The notes under the pieces were generated by a model. The model made no database searches. It was not told where the DNA came from and saw nothing but the letters and a program-made list of their open reading frames with translations. Below are positions 51,916 to 60,171 of a stretch of 64,000 bases of DNA, piece after piece. Within the stretch, counting starts at the first letter, position 1. The number at the start of each line of letters is the position of its first letter. This DNA is from Deltaproteobacteria bacterium. Lineage in GTDB: Bacteria; Myxococcota; Kuafuiibacteriia; Kuafuiibacteriales; Kuafuiibacteriaceae. The stretch is taken from positions 6,128,001-6,192,000 of the forward strand of contig JADJBV010000001.1 in assembly GCA_016703535.1 (NCBI GenBank), written 5' to 3'. Made by a program: the position numbers and the translations under genes.

Positions 51916-54900
51916 ATGACCTTCCTCAAGAACCTCTCCGGCCAAAAGAACCTGGGCGTCCCAGCGGCACCGATCGTCGCCAAGGCGAACAAGGCGGGGG
52001 CCGGTGAGGCGGGCGCCTTCGCGGGCGCTCAGATCAGCGAAAAGGTGATCACCAAGTTCGGCGCCAACCTGCAGCCGCTGGCGCCGGAGATGAAGGCGGT
52101 CGGGCAGGTGGCCTTGGCCATGCGGCCCCACCGGGCCCTGCAGCTCAGCCACTCGCTGGATCGCTTTTATGGTGACCTGGGCAAGATGCTCGATCGTCTG
52201 CCCGAACAAGCTCGGGTCGAGGCGGGTCGGACCGCGGTCGGCGCCCTCGCCAAGGTGGTGGACCGGGTCGGCACCGGCGAACGTCTGGTGCCAGCGATCG
52301 AGACCCTCTCGTCGTTGTTGTTCTTCGCCAAACCCAAAGAAAACGAGCTCGCCAAGTTGGCTGAAGAGGCCTCCGTCGGACTGGCGAACCTGCTCGACGC
52401 CCTTGAAGGTCGCAGTGGGGCCGGGACCTTGTTGTTGGGCTTCCGCAACCTGAGTGAGGTGGTCACCAAGGACCTGGAGAAGGTCGATCTGCCGCGGCGA
52501 TCGACCCGCTGGAACGCGGCCGTCAAGTTCCTCCTTTCGGCCTCGCCGGCCGAGGGCAGCACCCAAGGTGAGTTGGGCCGGCTGGTGGGGCTCTACTTCG
52601 ACGCGGCGTTGGCGGAGAAAGATCCGATCCGCGCCTTGGACAAGGCTCGCGTTTCGGCCGAGGCCGGTTTCGAGGGCAGCCGCGCCGCCTTGCACGCCCA
52701 GCTGCAAGTGCCGCCGCCGGTTGAAGATGGGCACCCGGGGCGCGCCGCTCACCTCGAGATCTCCGGGGCTTTGGCCGAGGTGTTGGATCGGCACCGGGTC
52801 GGACCCGCGGCCCTGTTTGAGGTGGTGGAGCACGTCTTGGCCCGGGTCATGGAGCTGAGCCACGGGATCACGGCCGAACAACTCCCCGCTTTTCGACGGT
52901 TGGCCGAGCTGATTCGGATGGTCGCCGGTCAACCCAGCGCCCGCACCGTCCTCGAGCACTTGGGCCACAACTTGCCCAACTTGGTCGCGTCACCTGCCGC
53001 CATGGCGCCCCTCGAAGCCGTGGACAAGGTGGAGTCCTTGCCCACCGCCTTGTTGGCCAGCCGCGCCGCGGAGTTGGGCCATGATGTCGCCGGATACGAG
53101 GCCGGACTCGCGGCGATCAAACGTTTGGGCTCGACCATGGGCACCGCGGTCGCCCTGGCGGTGTTGCCGCAGCTGGCCGGTGGCAATGGCGCCGAGATCT
53201 TGTTGGCGACCGCCCAGTTTGCCCGGACCGCCGAGACCTCGGAGCAGGTCGGGCGTTTTGCGGTCAGCTTCACCGAAAGTTACCCCCGTTTGGCCGCCAT
53301 GGTGCCCAAAGAGGTAGCCCGGGAGTTGGCCAGCGCCTTGGCCGCCGAACTCGACGGCAAGATCGATCCGGCCCGGGCCCAGTTTTTTGGCCAAGCGGCG
53401 GTCCAGGTCATGGCGCTGTTGCCCGACCTCCCGATCGGCAAGTTGGCGCGCTCCGATCGCCCCCAAGAGGCTGGCCTCTTGGCCTTGTCTCCGCAGAACC
53501 TCCAGAACCGAATGCCGCTCCAGTATGTGGTGCGGCTCCTCCAGGTGTTGGCCGGCGCCCGAAATGTCCCCGAGGACACCAAGGTGGGCCTGGCGCGGCG
53601 GGCGATCCACATCGGCAACGAGGTGGCGCGCCTCGATCGAGATCCCGAGACGGTGATGCCGCGGATCTTGGATGACTGGGCCCAGACCTTGGGAGATCCG
53701 GCCCAACTCCACGCGGCGCTCAAGCCGGGGAAAAAGGCCGGCGTACAAGGGATGGGGCAAGGCTCGACCCTGGGCTTCCTGGAGGCCCACGGTGAGCTGC
53801 CGGCAGAGGTCGCGTTGACCGCGGGCCGCCACTTGTCCACCGAACAGATCACCTGGCTCAGCGAGGTGATCCAGAGCCAACGCAGCCACGGCAAGATCCG
53901 GCAGCTACGGGACCTGGTCTACGGCCTGGTCGAGGCCGGCCGCCTGGACCTGTTGGAGGCGCTGCGAACCAGCCCCGCCGACAACAAAGCCAAAGAAGCG
54001 GTGCTCAGCCTCGTGGTGCAGGAGTATCGGGTGGGTCGGGTGGCCCAGCTGCCCTTCGATCAACTCCGAGACGGGCTGAACGCGGGGCAAGATCCGGTTG
54101 CGCCGATCTTGGCGGCCCAAAACGCCGCGGCTTTGGGCGCCATCTTCCCGGCCGGAGCTGGGGTGGGTGCACTCAGCCAAGGCCACGTCGCCGAGCTCAA
54201 AAAACACCAGGGCGCTTTGCAAGCCTTCCTGCAGTTTTTCCCGGATAACGCCCAGATCTGGAACTTGCCGAGCGCCACCTTCAAGCAGCCCCTGATCGAG
54301 TGGTTGAAGGCCTACGCCGAGGGTCGGATCGCCGAACACAAATACGGGAGCGCCTTGGCCGACAAGCAGCTGGCCAAGTTGTCTCCCGAGGCTCGGGTCT
54401 TGTGGTCCCAAGAGGGGGTCACCGCCCAAGCAGCCGCGGCGCCGGCCGCCGACGGGCCGGAGGCCGAAGAAACTCGGCAACTCCTTCGAGGACTGACCAA
54501 GTCGCTCGGGCAGGTGAAGTTGAGCAGCCAAACCTGGCCCGACCTCGGCTTCAACCCTGAGTCGGCGGCCAAGTTGTCAGCCGCCCGAGATCAACACCTG
54601 GCCACCTTGCGGGCCGGCCAAAAAGGCACCCCGGAACACCGAACCCACTCCAAAGCTTTGGGCCCGATCATCGATCGCCTCTCGTTGATCCAGCTGAAGT
54701 TGGCCTTGGATGGGGTCACAGCCGTTGACGGCTTTGCGATCGATCCGGCCCTGCGACAAGTGCAAGTTATCTTGCCGAGCGCGGCCCGGGCCATCCGTCG
54801 CTTCGGAGGCGCCAACCAAGCGAACGTGATGTTGGAGTTGGCGGGCCGGATCAAACCCGAAAAGCCGGCGGCCCGCGAAGGGCTCTATGCGGCCGACGAA

Positions 54901-55470
54901 GATCGGCTGGAGGCCTACCTGACCTCCTTCGGCGGCGGCAGTTGCATCGATCCGGTCAACGGCTTCAACCGACCGACGATCATCGAGAAGATGGCCAACC
55001 CCCGCTACAAGATGTGCCGGGCGATGAACGGCGAACAGCCCCAGTCCCGCAGCTTCTTGCGCTTGATGAGCGTCGAGATCGGGCAATACAACGGCCTGGC
55101 TTTGTGGCTGGACGCGCCCCAAGCGACACCGGGCGGCAACGTCGGCCAAGAGCAGCAGATGTTGATGTACCGCCACGCCATGAACAAGGCGATGGCCATG
55201 GAGGTGCCCTTCTTCTGCGCCGGCGGTTACGCCCAGCAGGTGGCCCAAGAGCGCGGCTTGGCGGTTCAGCAGCTGAACGTCACGGTGGTCCTCGACCGCG
55301 GCGTCACCGGCAACCACCACACTCAGTATATGGCGCCGATCGGTCAGTACGGGGCCCGTTGGCCCGACAGCACCTGGAACTATGGCTATTCGGTGGCGCC
55401 GGCGCTGGATCAGGACCTGCGGCTTCAGGCCCAGGTGTCGGTCGTGTTCCCGCCGGGCCTGGCGCCCTGA
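51916..55470 (+). CDS. Giant protein of unknown function, paralogue 2
   Basis: A protein of 1184 residues, collinear with the preceding gene: FAGAQISEKVITKFGA against FSGAQVSEKLISKFGA near the start, RSHGKIRQLRDLV in the middle, and the C-terminal domain YLTSFGGGSCIDP, NGFNRPTIIEKM, PRYKMCRAMNG, MSVEIGQYNGLALW and DRGVTGNHHTQY. Both arose by tandem duplication and have diverged widely, except for the C-terminal domain and a few helical segments. Family unknown. The cytosolic appearance and conserved Cys/His-His suggest an enzymatic C-terminus on a long helical scaffold. Confidence 0.75.
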   Translation: MTFLKNLSGQKNLGVPAAPIVAKANKAGAGEAGAFAGAQISEKVITKFGANLQPLAPEMKAVGQVALAMRPHRALQLSHSLDRFYGDLGKMLDRLPEQARVEAGRTAVGALAKVVDRVGTGERLVPAIETLSSLLFFAKPKENELAKLAEEASVGLANLLDALEGRSGAGTLLLGFRNLSEVVTKDLEKVDLPRRSTRWNAAVKFLLSASPAEGSTQGELGRLVGLYFDAALAEKDPIRALDKARVSAEAGFEGSRAALHAQLQVPPPVEDGHPGRAAHLEISGALAEVLDRHRVGPAALFEVVEHVLARVMELSHGITAEQLPAFRRLAELIRMVAGQPSARTVLEHLGHNLPNLVASPAAMAPLEAVDKVESLPTALLASRAAELGHDVAGYEAGLAAIKRLGSTMGTAVALAVLPQLAGGNGAEILLATAQFARTAETSEQVGRFAVSFTESYPRLAAMVPKEVARELASALAAELDGKIDPARAQFFGQAAVQVMALLPDLPIGKLARSDRPQEAGLLALSPQNLQNRMPLQYVVRLLQVLAGARNVPEDTKVGLARRAIHIGNEVARLDRDPETVMPRILDDWAQTLGDPAQLHAALKPGKKAGVQGMGQGSTLGFLEAHGELPAEVALTAGRHLSTEQITWLSEVIQSQRSHGKIRQLRDLVYGLVEAGRLDLLEALRTSPADNKAKEAVLSLVVQEYRVGRVAQLPFDQLRDGLNAGQDPVAPILAAQNAAALGAIFPAGAGVGALSQGHVAELKKHQGALQAFLQFFPDNAQIWNLPSATFKQPLIEWLKAYAEGRIAEHKYGSALADKQLAKLSPEARVLWSQEGVTAQAAAAPAADGPEAEETRQLLRGLTKSLGQVKLSSQTWPDLGFNPESAAKLSAARDQHLATLRAGQKGTPEHRTHSKALGPIIDRLSLIQLKLALDGVTAVDGFAIDPALRQVQVILPSAARAIRRFGGANQANVMLELAGRIKPEKPAAREGLYAADEDRLEAYLTSFGGGSCIDPVNGFNRPTIIEKMANPRYKMCRAMNGEQPQSRSFLRLMSVEIGQYNGLALWLDAPQATPGGNVGQEQQMLMYRHAMNKAMAMEVPFFCAGGYAQQVAQERGLAVQQLNVTVVLDRGVTGNHHTQYMAPIGQYGARWPDSTWNYGYSVAPALDQDLRLQAQVSVVFPPGLAP

Positions 55471-55480
55471 TCGTGCGGCG

Positions 55481-56113
55481 CTAGATCGCGAGCCAACGAC
55501 GGCCGAGCAGGGCCCCAACGGCGGCCATCGCCAACACCGGCAAAACGTGACCAAACGTGGCGTGTTCGACGCTGCTGGGCGCGCCACACTCCAGATAAAA
55601 CGGGATCACGCCGATGACGCCCCCGAGGGTCCCCAACATGAGGCCTCGCGCCGACGGGGCCACCGGGTCGCTGTGACGCTCGACGAACAAAAGCGCCAAG
55701 ACCGGTAGGAGCGCCAAGACGGTGCTCTTCGCCAAACACCCGAAGTGATTCCCTCCGCCCCAACCTTCACCGGCCCCGCTGTAGTGAAGTCCCAATACCG
55801 CAAGGATCATCAGCGCCGGCGCCCACAGGCCAGCCATTCGCGTGCCCCAGCCGAGTGGGTGGGTTGCGGCCCGGCGCCGAGCCAAAAGCACCAGCCCGCC
55901 GACCAAGGTCACCCAGGCTGCCGCCACGGCCCACCGGGTGCTGCCCCGGAGCAGGTCCGTGCGCAGCCCTTTGAACCACAAGAAGGTGATCGGGAGCAGC
56001 GCCGCGGCGAGGATCAATCGGTGTCGACGTTGGGCCTGGGGTCGAGTGGGGGCCGGCGAGGCCTCGACCTGGGCCACCAACTTCTGAAAGAGCTCGGAGG
56101 ACGGTTCGTTCAT
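55481..56113 (-). CDS. NrsF-like (DUF1109) membrane anti-sigma factor
   Basis: A protein of 210 residues with about six hydrophobic helices (LILAAALLPITFLW, VAAAWVTLVGGLVLL, APALMILAVLGL, STVLALLPVLALLFV, LMLGTLGGVIGVIPFYL, VLPVLAMAAVGALLG). NHFGCLAKS and ECGAPSSVEHATFGH place the conserved Cys/His residues of the NrsF family. Its ATG overlaps the stop of the ECF sigma gene (ATGA). NrsF proteins hold an ECF sigma at the membrane until a stress such as heavy metal or oxidant relieves it. Confidence 0.82.
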   Translation of the reverse strand: MNEPSSELFQKLVAQVEASPAPTRPQAQRRHRLILAAALLPITFLWFKGLRTDLLRGSTRWAVAAAWVTLVGGLVLLARRRAATHPLGWGTRMAGLWAPALMILAVLGLHYSGAGEGWGGGNHFGCLAKSTVLALLPVLALLFVERHSDPVAPSARGLMLGTLGGVIGVIPFYLECGAPSSVEHATFGHVLPVLAMAAVGALLGRRWLAI

Positions 56114-56697
56114 TCGCCACCTCCTTCGGGGCCGAGTCCTGCGGCTTGAAGGGCCACTCGGAGGCCATCATAGGCCCGGTGGGCCCGCAGTTTCACCGCC
56201 GCCACCGTGGTGCCCAACACCGCCGCTGCTTCGGCCATGGACAGGCCTTCCTCTCTGACCAACTGGTAGGCCTCCCGATGGGCGCTGGGCAACCGCTCCA
56301 GCTCTTTGGCGATGGCCGCCGAAAGTTGCCGGGCCCGAGCCAGCTGTTCGCCATCGGGGAGTTCGCTGGCCACCTCTTCGCCGGGCGCTTCGTCGCCGCT
56401 GGCCAAAACTTCACGGCGGTGCCGGCGCGTGCTGTCGATGAAGAGTCGTCGGGCGATCGCGTAGGACCAGGGCACCACGTCCGAACCGGGGGTAAAGGAG
56501 GCCCGAGCGTGGTGCATGCGGAGGAAGGTCTGTTGCAGGAGATCTTCGGCCCGGGCCCGTTCTCGGCTCATCCGCAGCAAATAGCGAAAGAGCCGAGGGG
56601 AGAGGGCCTGGTAGAGCTCCGCAAAGGCGGCGGCCTCACCGCGAGCGTAGCGATCCATCGCCACACTTTCGGTGGAACGTGGTCGTTCGCCCGCCAT
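56110..56697 (-). CDS. ECF sigma-70 factor
   Basis: About 195 residues from ATG 56697. Region 2 (FAELYQALSPRLFRYLLRMSRERARAEDLLQQTFLRMHHARASF) and region 4 (ELERLPSAHREAYQLVREEGLSMAEAAAVLGTTVAAVKLRAHRAY) are both present. It is paired with an NrsF-like anti-sigma factor, the usual partner of this ECF group. The target promoter is not evident; the diheme cytochrome gene upstream on the same strand is a possible neighbour in the regulon. Confidence 0.9.
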   Translation of the reverse strand: MAGERPRSTESVAMDRYARGEAAAFAELYQALSPRLFRYLLRMSRERARAEDLLQQTFLRMHHARASFTPGSDVVPWSYAIARRLFIDSTRRHRREVLASGDEAPGEEVASELPDGEQLARARQLSAAIAKELERLPSAHREAYQLVREEGLSMAEAAAVLGTTVAAVKLRAHRAYDGLRVALQAAGLGPEGGGE

Positions 56698-56765
56698 CCG
56701 GGGCCAGAACATCCCAGGACCAGGGGCCTGACAAGCGGCAACCGACGCAGTCAGGCCCAAGACGC

Positions 56766-57488
56766 TCAACCCGCCTTCAGGTGGGCGATGATGTCCTTCA
56801 GATCTTGGGCCGGCAGGTCGGTCGGCTCGAAGAACGGCATCGGGCCCGGCGTGGTGTCGCTGGCGTCGGCAGAGCCCGAAGGCGGCGGCCCCGAGGTCCG
56901 GACCTTTTGGGCGATTCGGCCGATGCTGAAGCTCTTGAGGCTCGACTTGGGGTACGAGCTGGCGGGCCCGACCTTGAGGGACCCGTCGTGGCAGCCCCCG
57001 CAGCTCGCGCTGTATTTGCTGGCCCCGGCGGCGGCGTCGCCCCCGGCGTAGGCGGTCTCGTAGGCGGCCTCGTCGGCCAAAACCTCGGGCGCCAAGGGGT
57101 TGGGGGTGGTCACCGAAGGGCTGGAGATCGACTGCAGGTAGCTGAGCAGCGCGACGTATCCCGGATCGGAGGCCGTGAGGGCCGTGCCGCCCATCCAGCC
57201 CGTCACGCAGGCGTTGGTCCCGGCCAAGAGGTTGGGGGCGTCGCCGCCCTTAAAGGCGGAGCGATAGGCGATATCCTTCATGGTCGCGCCGGAACGTTTG
57301 CTGCCGTCGTTGGAGTGGCAGGTGGAGCAGCGGGCCTGGTTGCCGGCGGCGCCCAACTCGGCGGAGGCGGTGCCTTGGTAGTAGTCGATCGGCTGGATTT
57401 CGGTGCCTTCCTCCTCCGAGCCGCAAGCCGCGAGGAAAAAGAGGCCGAACACGGGGCCGAGCCCATGGTGAAGTTTCATCGTTGTCAT
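56766..57488 (-). CDS. Diheme cytochrome c lipoprotein
   Basis: About 240 residues. Lipobox FGLFFLAAC; two heme-binding CxxCH motifs (CSTCH near residue 54 and CGGCH near 163), with likely Met ligands in the segments that follow (GATMKDIAYRS; GPMPFFEPTDLPAQDLKDIIAHL). The second domain is a clear class I cytochrome c ending. It would carry electrons in the periplasm. The ECF sigma gene lies just downstream on the same strand. Confidence 0.88.
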   Translation of the reverse strand: MTTMKLHHGLGPVFGLFFLAACGSEEEGTEIQPIDYYQGTASAELGAAGNQARCSTCHSNDGSKRSGATMKDIAYRSAFKGGDAPNLLAGTNACVTGWMGGTALTASDPGYVALLSYLQSISSPSVTTPNPLAPEVLADEAAYETAYAGGDAAAGASKYSASCGGCHDGSLKVGPASSYPKSSLKSFSIGRIAQKVRTSGPPPSGSADASDTTPGPMPFFEPTDLPAQDLKDIIAHLKAG

Positions 57489-57567
57489 GTCCTTTATGTG
57501 GGGTCTTGCCCCGTCCCGATGCCATGACGGCCGGCCCGGGGGTTGGTTTCAAAAAAAATCCGCCGAG

Positions 57568-58416
57568 CTACTCGAGGCCCCACCAGCGCAACCAAGCCCG
57601 GTGGATCTCGCGGTGGGACTGGGGAGTGCCCGCGGTGACATCGCCGAAGGACTGTCCAGTGAGGCGCTCCAACAGGCCCACCACCAGGTCCCCCTCGATC
57701 GTCGCGGCGTAACAGCGGCCGGTCTCGGAGGGGAAACAAAGGGAGTGGCCGGGGGTCGGGAGCAGGCTGTCGACCCGGGTGATCAAGACCTCGATCACCG
57801 GCTCACCCGCGTCGATCAGCTGATCGATCGCCCGTTGGGCCTCATCGGGATCGTCGCTGCGGGCCAAGGTCAAGGCGTCGAGGGCCCCGGCCCGATACGC
57901 CTGATCCCGATCCGCGATGACCAGCAGGGGCTTGGCCTCGTCGGCGGTGCGAAAGTCCTCGACGGTCAACAAGCGGCCATCGCTGTAGAGGCGCACCAAG
58001 TTCCGATCGGCCACCATCACCTCGGCGCTGCCCGTGCTGAGCCCGACCAAAAGGGATCCGTGGGGCAACAGATCGCCGATGCTATAGCTGCGGACGTCAC
58101 CGGTCGCCTCGTCTCGGATGTTGGCCCGATGTTGTTCCCAGGCGGCGCCTCGTTCGGTGGACAAGAGCCGAAGCCCGGGCGCGTACGGCGCGGCCCGGCG
58201 TTCGGCGGTGTCCAAGATCTCGGCCGGCACGGTCGCCACCCCGGTCGGGACGGCCCGATCGATCTCGCTCGGTTCCAGGACGCCCGGTGGGATCGGCGCG
58301 GGCTCGATCCGCGTGGGGGAGTGATCGCGCCACGCCAAGATCACCAACACCGCCAAGGCAGTGGAGCCGGCGATCACCAAGAGGCCCCAGGCGACCTTGG
58401 GGTCGGCGCCGCTCAT
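57568..58416 (-). CDS. Membrane-anchored protein of unknown function
   Basis: A protein of 282 residues with one N-terminal transmembrane helix (VAWGLLVIAGSTALAVLVILAW) and a periplasmic part. YSIGDLLPHGSLLVGLSTGSAEVMVADRNLVRLYSDG vaguely recalls the repeat-like beta fold of GspC-type periplasmic domains, but no other secretion gene is nearby. Its ATG overlaps the stop of the cysteine-cluster gene upstream (ATGA), so the two are coupled. No firm family. Confidence 0.6.
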   Translation of the reverse strand: MSGADPKVAWGLLVIAGSTALAVLVILAWRDHSPTRIEPAPIPPGVLEPSEIDRAVPTGVATVPAEILDTAERRAAPYAPGLRLLSTERGAAWEQHRANIRDEATGDVRSYSIGDLLPHGSLLVGLSTGSAEVMVADRNLVRLYSDGRLLTVEDFRTADEAKPLLVIADRDQAYRAGALDALTLARSDDPDEAQRAIDQLIDAGEPVIEVLITRVDSLLPTPGHSLCFPSETGRCYAATIEGDLVVGLLERLTGQSFGDVTAGTPQSHREIHRAWLRWWGLE

Positions 58417-59813
58417 TGGGCCAACACCTGCACCTGCCGCTCCACCCAGGCCAACTCTCCCGTGTGAGCCCCGAGCGGACCCGCGGCGCCGTAGAGCCCG
58501 CGGAGCCGGCTGGAGGTCAAGGCGTCCTCCTGCAGCATGATCCGCAGCCGCGCCGCGGTGAAGGCCTGGCGGGCCGGCAACTGGTGCAACACGCCGTGGA
58601 GCGCCACCGCCAAGGTCAGGAGTCCCCGGGCCAAGGTGGAGGCCTCCCAGATCCGCAGCCCGTAGAGATGGTCCCGCACAAAACGCGCCGCCTCGGCCTG
58701 GGGCGAACTCCGGGGCACCGGCCCGCGCACCCGCTGGGCCTGCCGGATCGAGGTCGACAAGGGATGGGCCTCACCCCGCAGCGCCGCCCACACGGCCTCG
58801 TCCTCCCAGATCTCCAGGGCCCCCGAAAGACGCGCCAACAACTCGACCGGCGGCAAGGTCCGGCGTCGGGTCGGAGGGATCTCGGCCTTGGCGCCCAACG
58901 CGGACAAGGCCCGGAGCACCATGCCGTAGGGATCGTCGTCCTCCAGGGTCGCCGCCTGCACCAACTTGATGGCCAGGCCCGTGGGCAAGGTGTGGCGATC
59001 GTCGATCCGAGTCCGGGCCGGCAAAATGGGCACCACTCGGCTGGCCTCGAGCCGCCGCGCCAGGTCGGGGAGTTGAGCGCTCAAGGCCTCGCCCCGATCG
59101 TCTTGCCCGCACAAACAGCGATGGGTCACCGTCGCGTACACCTGGGACCGATGCCGGACGAAGGCGAAGGGGAACACGCGGCAGGGCTCGGGTTGTTCGG
59201 GTTGTTCGTGGATCCGGCAACGGCGCTCCGGATCCAAAAATGGGCAACCGCGTTCGTTGTCCAAGGCCAAACGCCAAGGTTGCCCGGCTTCGGTCGGCAA
59301 GGTGGTGACCGGGTCCTTCGCCTCGGGCCCTAGGATCCGCAAGCTGGCTTGCCGAAGTTGTTGTGCCAAGGTGGTGGAGAGGGGGATGACGTAGCCGCTT
59401 TCACAACAGGTCCCAAAACCTTCGCAGCTGAAGTGGGCCTCGGGATGGACCCGCAGCTGCACCCCGCTCGGCACCGGGCCGAGCCGTCGTTGAGGCGGAT
59501 CCAAGGGCGGTGGTGGGGTGGCCCGGGGTGCACCGGGGCCCTCCAAAGCGCCCAACTTGTCGAGGCGGGCCGAATAACGCCGCAGGGCAGAGACCTCCAC
59601 CGCCAAGCCCAGCCGAACCAAGGCCAACGCTTCGACCTCCTCCAAGGTCCGGACCCCATCGAAGAGCTGGGCCAAGGCCCAACCCTCGGCCGAGGTCTGG
59701 AAGTGTTGTCCGGTCCGAGGACAGTGGACCAAAAAGCGCGAGGGCTCCTCCGGGTGAGGCCCGGCGATCAAATCGGTCCGCAGGCGCGGGGTATTTGGGC
59801 TGGACCTGCTCAC
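58413..59813 (-). CDS. YkgJ-type cysteine-cluster protein with PqqD-like N-terminus
   Basis: A protein of 466 residues. Residues 15-90 resemble a PqqD-like fold (FLVHCPRTGQHFQTSAEGWALAQLFDGVRTLEEVEALALV). The cysteine cluster follows: FSCEGFGTCCESGYVIPLS, GCPFLDPERRCRIHE and PCRVFPFAF, then HRCLCGQ. These are the conserved Cys of the YkgJ/UPF0153 family, which bind zinc or iron. The C-terminal half is helical and not assigned. The gene is coupled to the membrane-anchored protein. Function unknown. Confidence 0.8.
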   Translation of the reverse strand: MSRSSPNTPRLRTDLIAGPHPEEPSRFLVHCPRTGQHFQTSAEGWALAQLFDGVRTLEEVEALALVRLGLAVEVSALRRYSARLDKLGALEGPGAPRATPPPPLDPPQRRLGPVPSGVQLRVHPEAHFSCEGFGTCCESGYVIPLSTTLAQQLRQASLRILGPEAKDPVTTLPTEAGQPWRLALDNERGCPFLDPERRCRIHEQPEQPEPCRVFPFAFVRHRSQVYATVTHRCLCGQDDRGEALSAQLPDLARRLEASRVVPILPARTRIDDRHTLPTGLAIKLVQAATLEDDDPYGMVLRALSALGAKAEIPPTRRRTLPPVELLARLSGALEIWEDEAVWAALRGEAHPLSTSIRQAQRVRGPVPRSSPQAEAARFVRDHLYGLRIWEASTLARGLLTLAVALHGVLHQLPARQAFTAARLRIMLQEDALTSSRLRGLYGAAGPLGAHTGELAWVERQVQVLAQ

Positions 59814-59874
59814 ATCCCCGCACCCGCCAAGGGCGAACTTCGCGGCGTCCCGGGCACCGGTGTATCATCGTTCC

Positions 59875-60159
59875 ATGGCGGACAAACAAGCCTTCCTGGA
59901 GAAGTTGAAGGCGGTCCACGAGTTCCCGGGCCCGTACACGTTCAAGATCATCGGCGACAACGTGCCCGAGCTGCTGCACGCGGTGATGGCCGCGGTCAAC
60001 GCGCGCCTCCCCAAAGCCAACCCCGAGTTTTCGACCCGCACCTCGTCCGGTGGTCGGCACCAGTCGATCACCTTGATCCTCGAGGTCCCCGACGCCGAAG
60101 CGGTCTCCTCATTGTACGAAGAGTTCCACGGCCTCAAGGGCGTCCGGATGTTGCTCTGA
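59875..60159 (+). CDS. DUF493-family small protein
   Basis: A protein of 94 residues. FPGPYTFKIIGDNVPELLHAVMAAVN and HQSITLILEVPDAEAVSSLYEEFHGLKGVRMLL cover the ferredoxin-like DUF493 (YbeD) fold, which resembles ACT-type regulatory domains. TATCAT at 59863-59868 could be a -10 element so close to the ATG that the transcript may be leaderless. Function is unknown in the family. Confidence 0.85.
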   Translation: MADKQAFLEKLKAVHEFPGPYTFKIIGDNVPELLHAVMAAVNARLPKANPEFSTRTSSGGRHQSITLILEVPDAEAVSSLYEEFHGLKGVRMLL

Positions 60160-60171
60160 AGTTCGGACCGC

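Noticed and set aside
57568..58416. GspC-type secretion subunit
   Set aside because: The resemblance is limited to one short beta-rich stretch and no other type II secretion gene is present.
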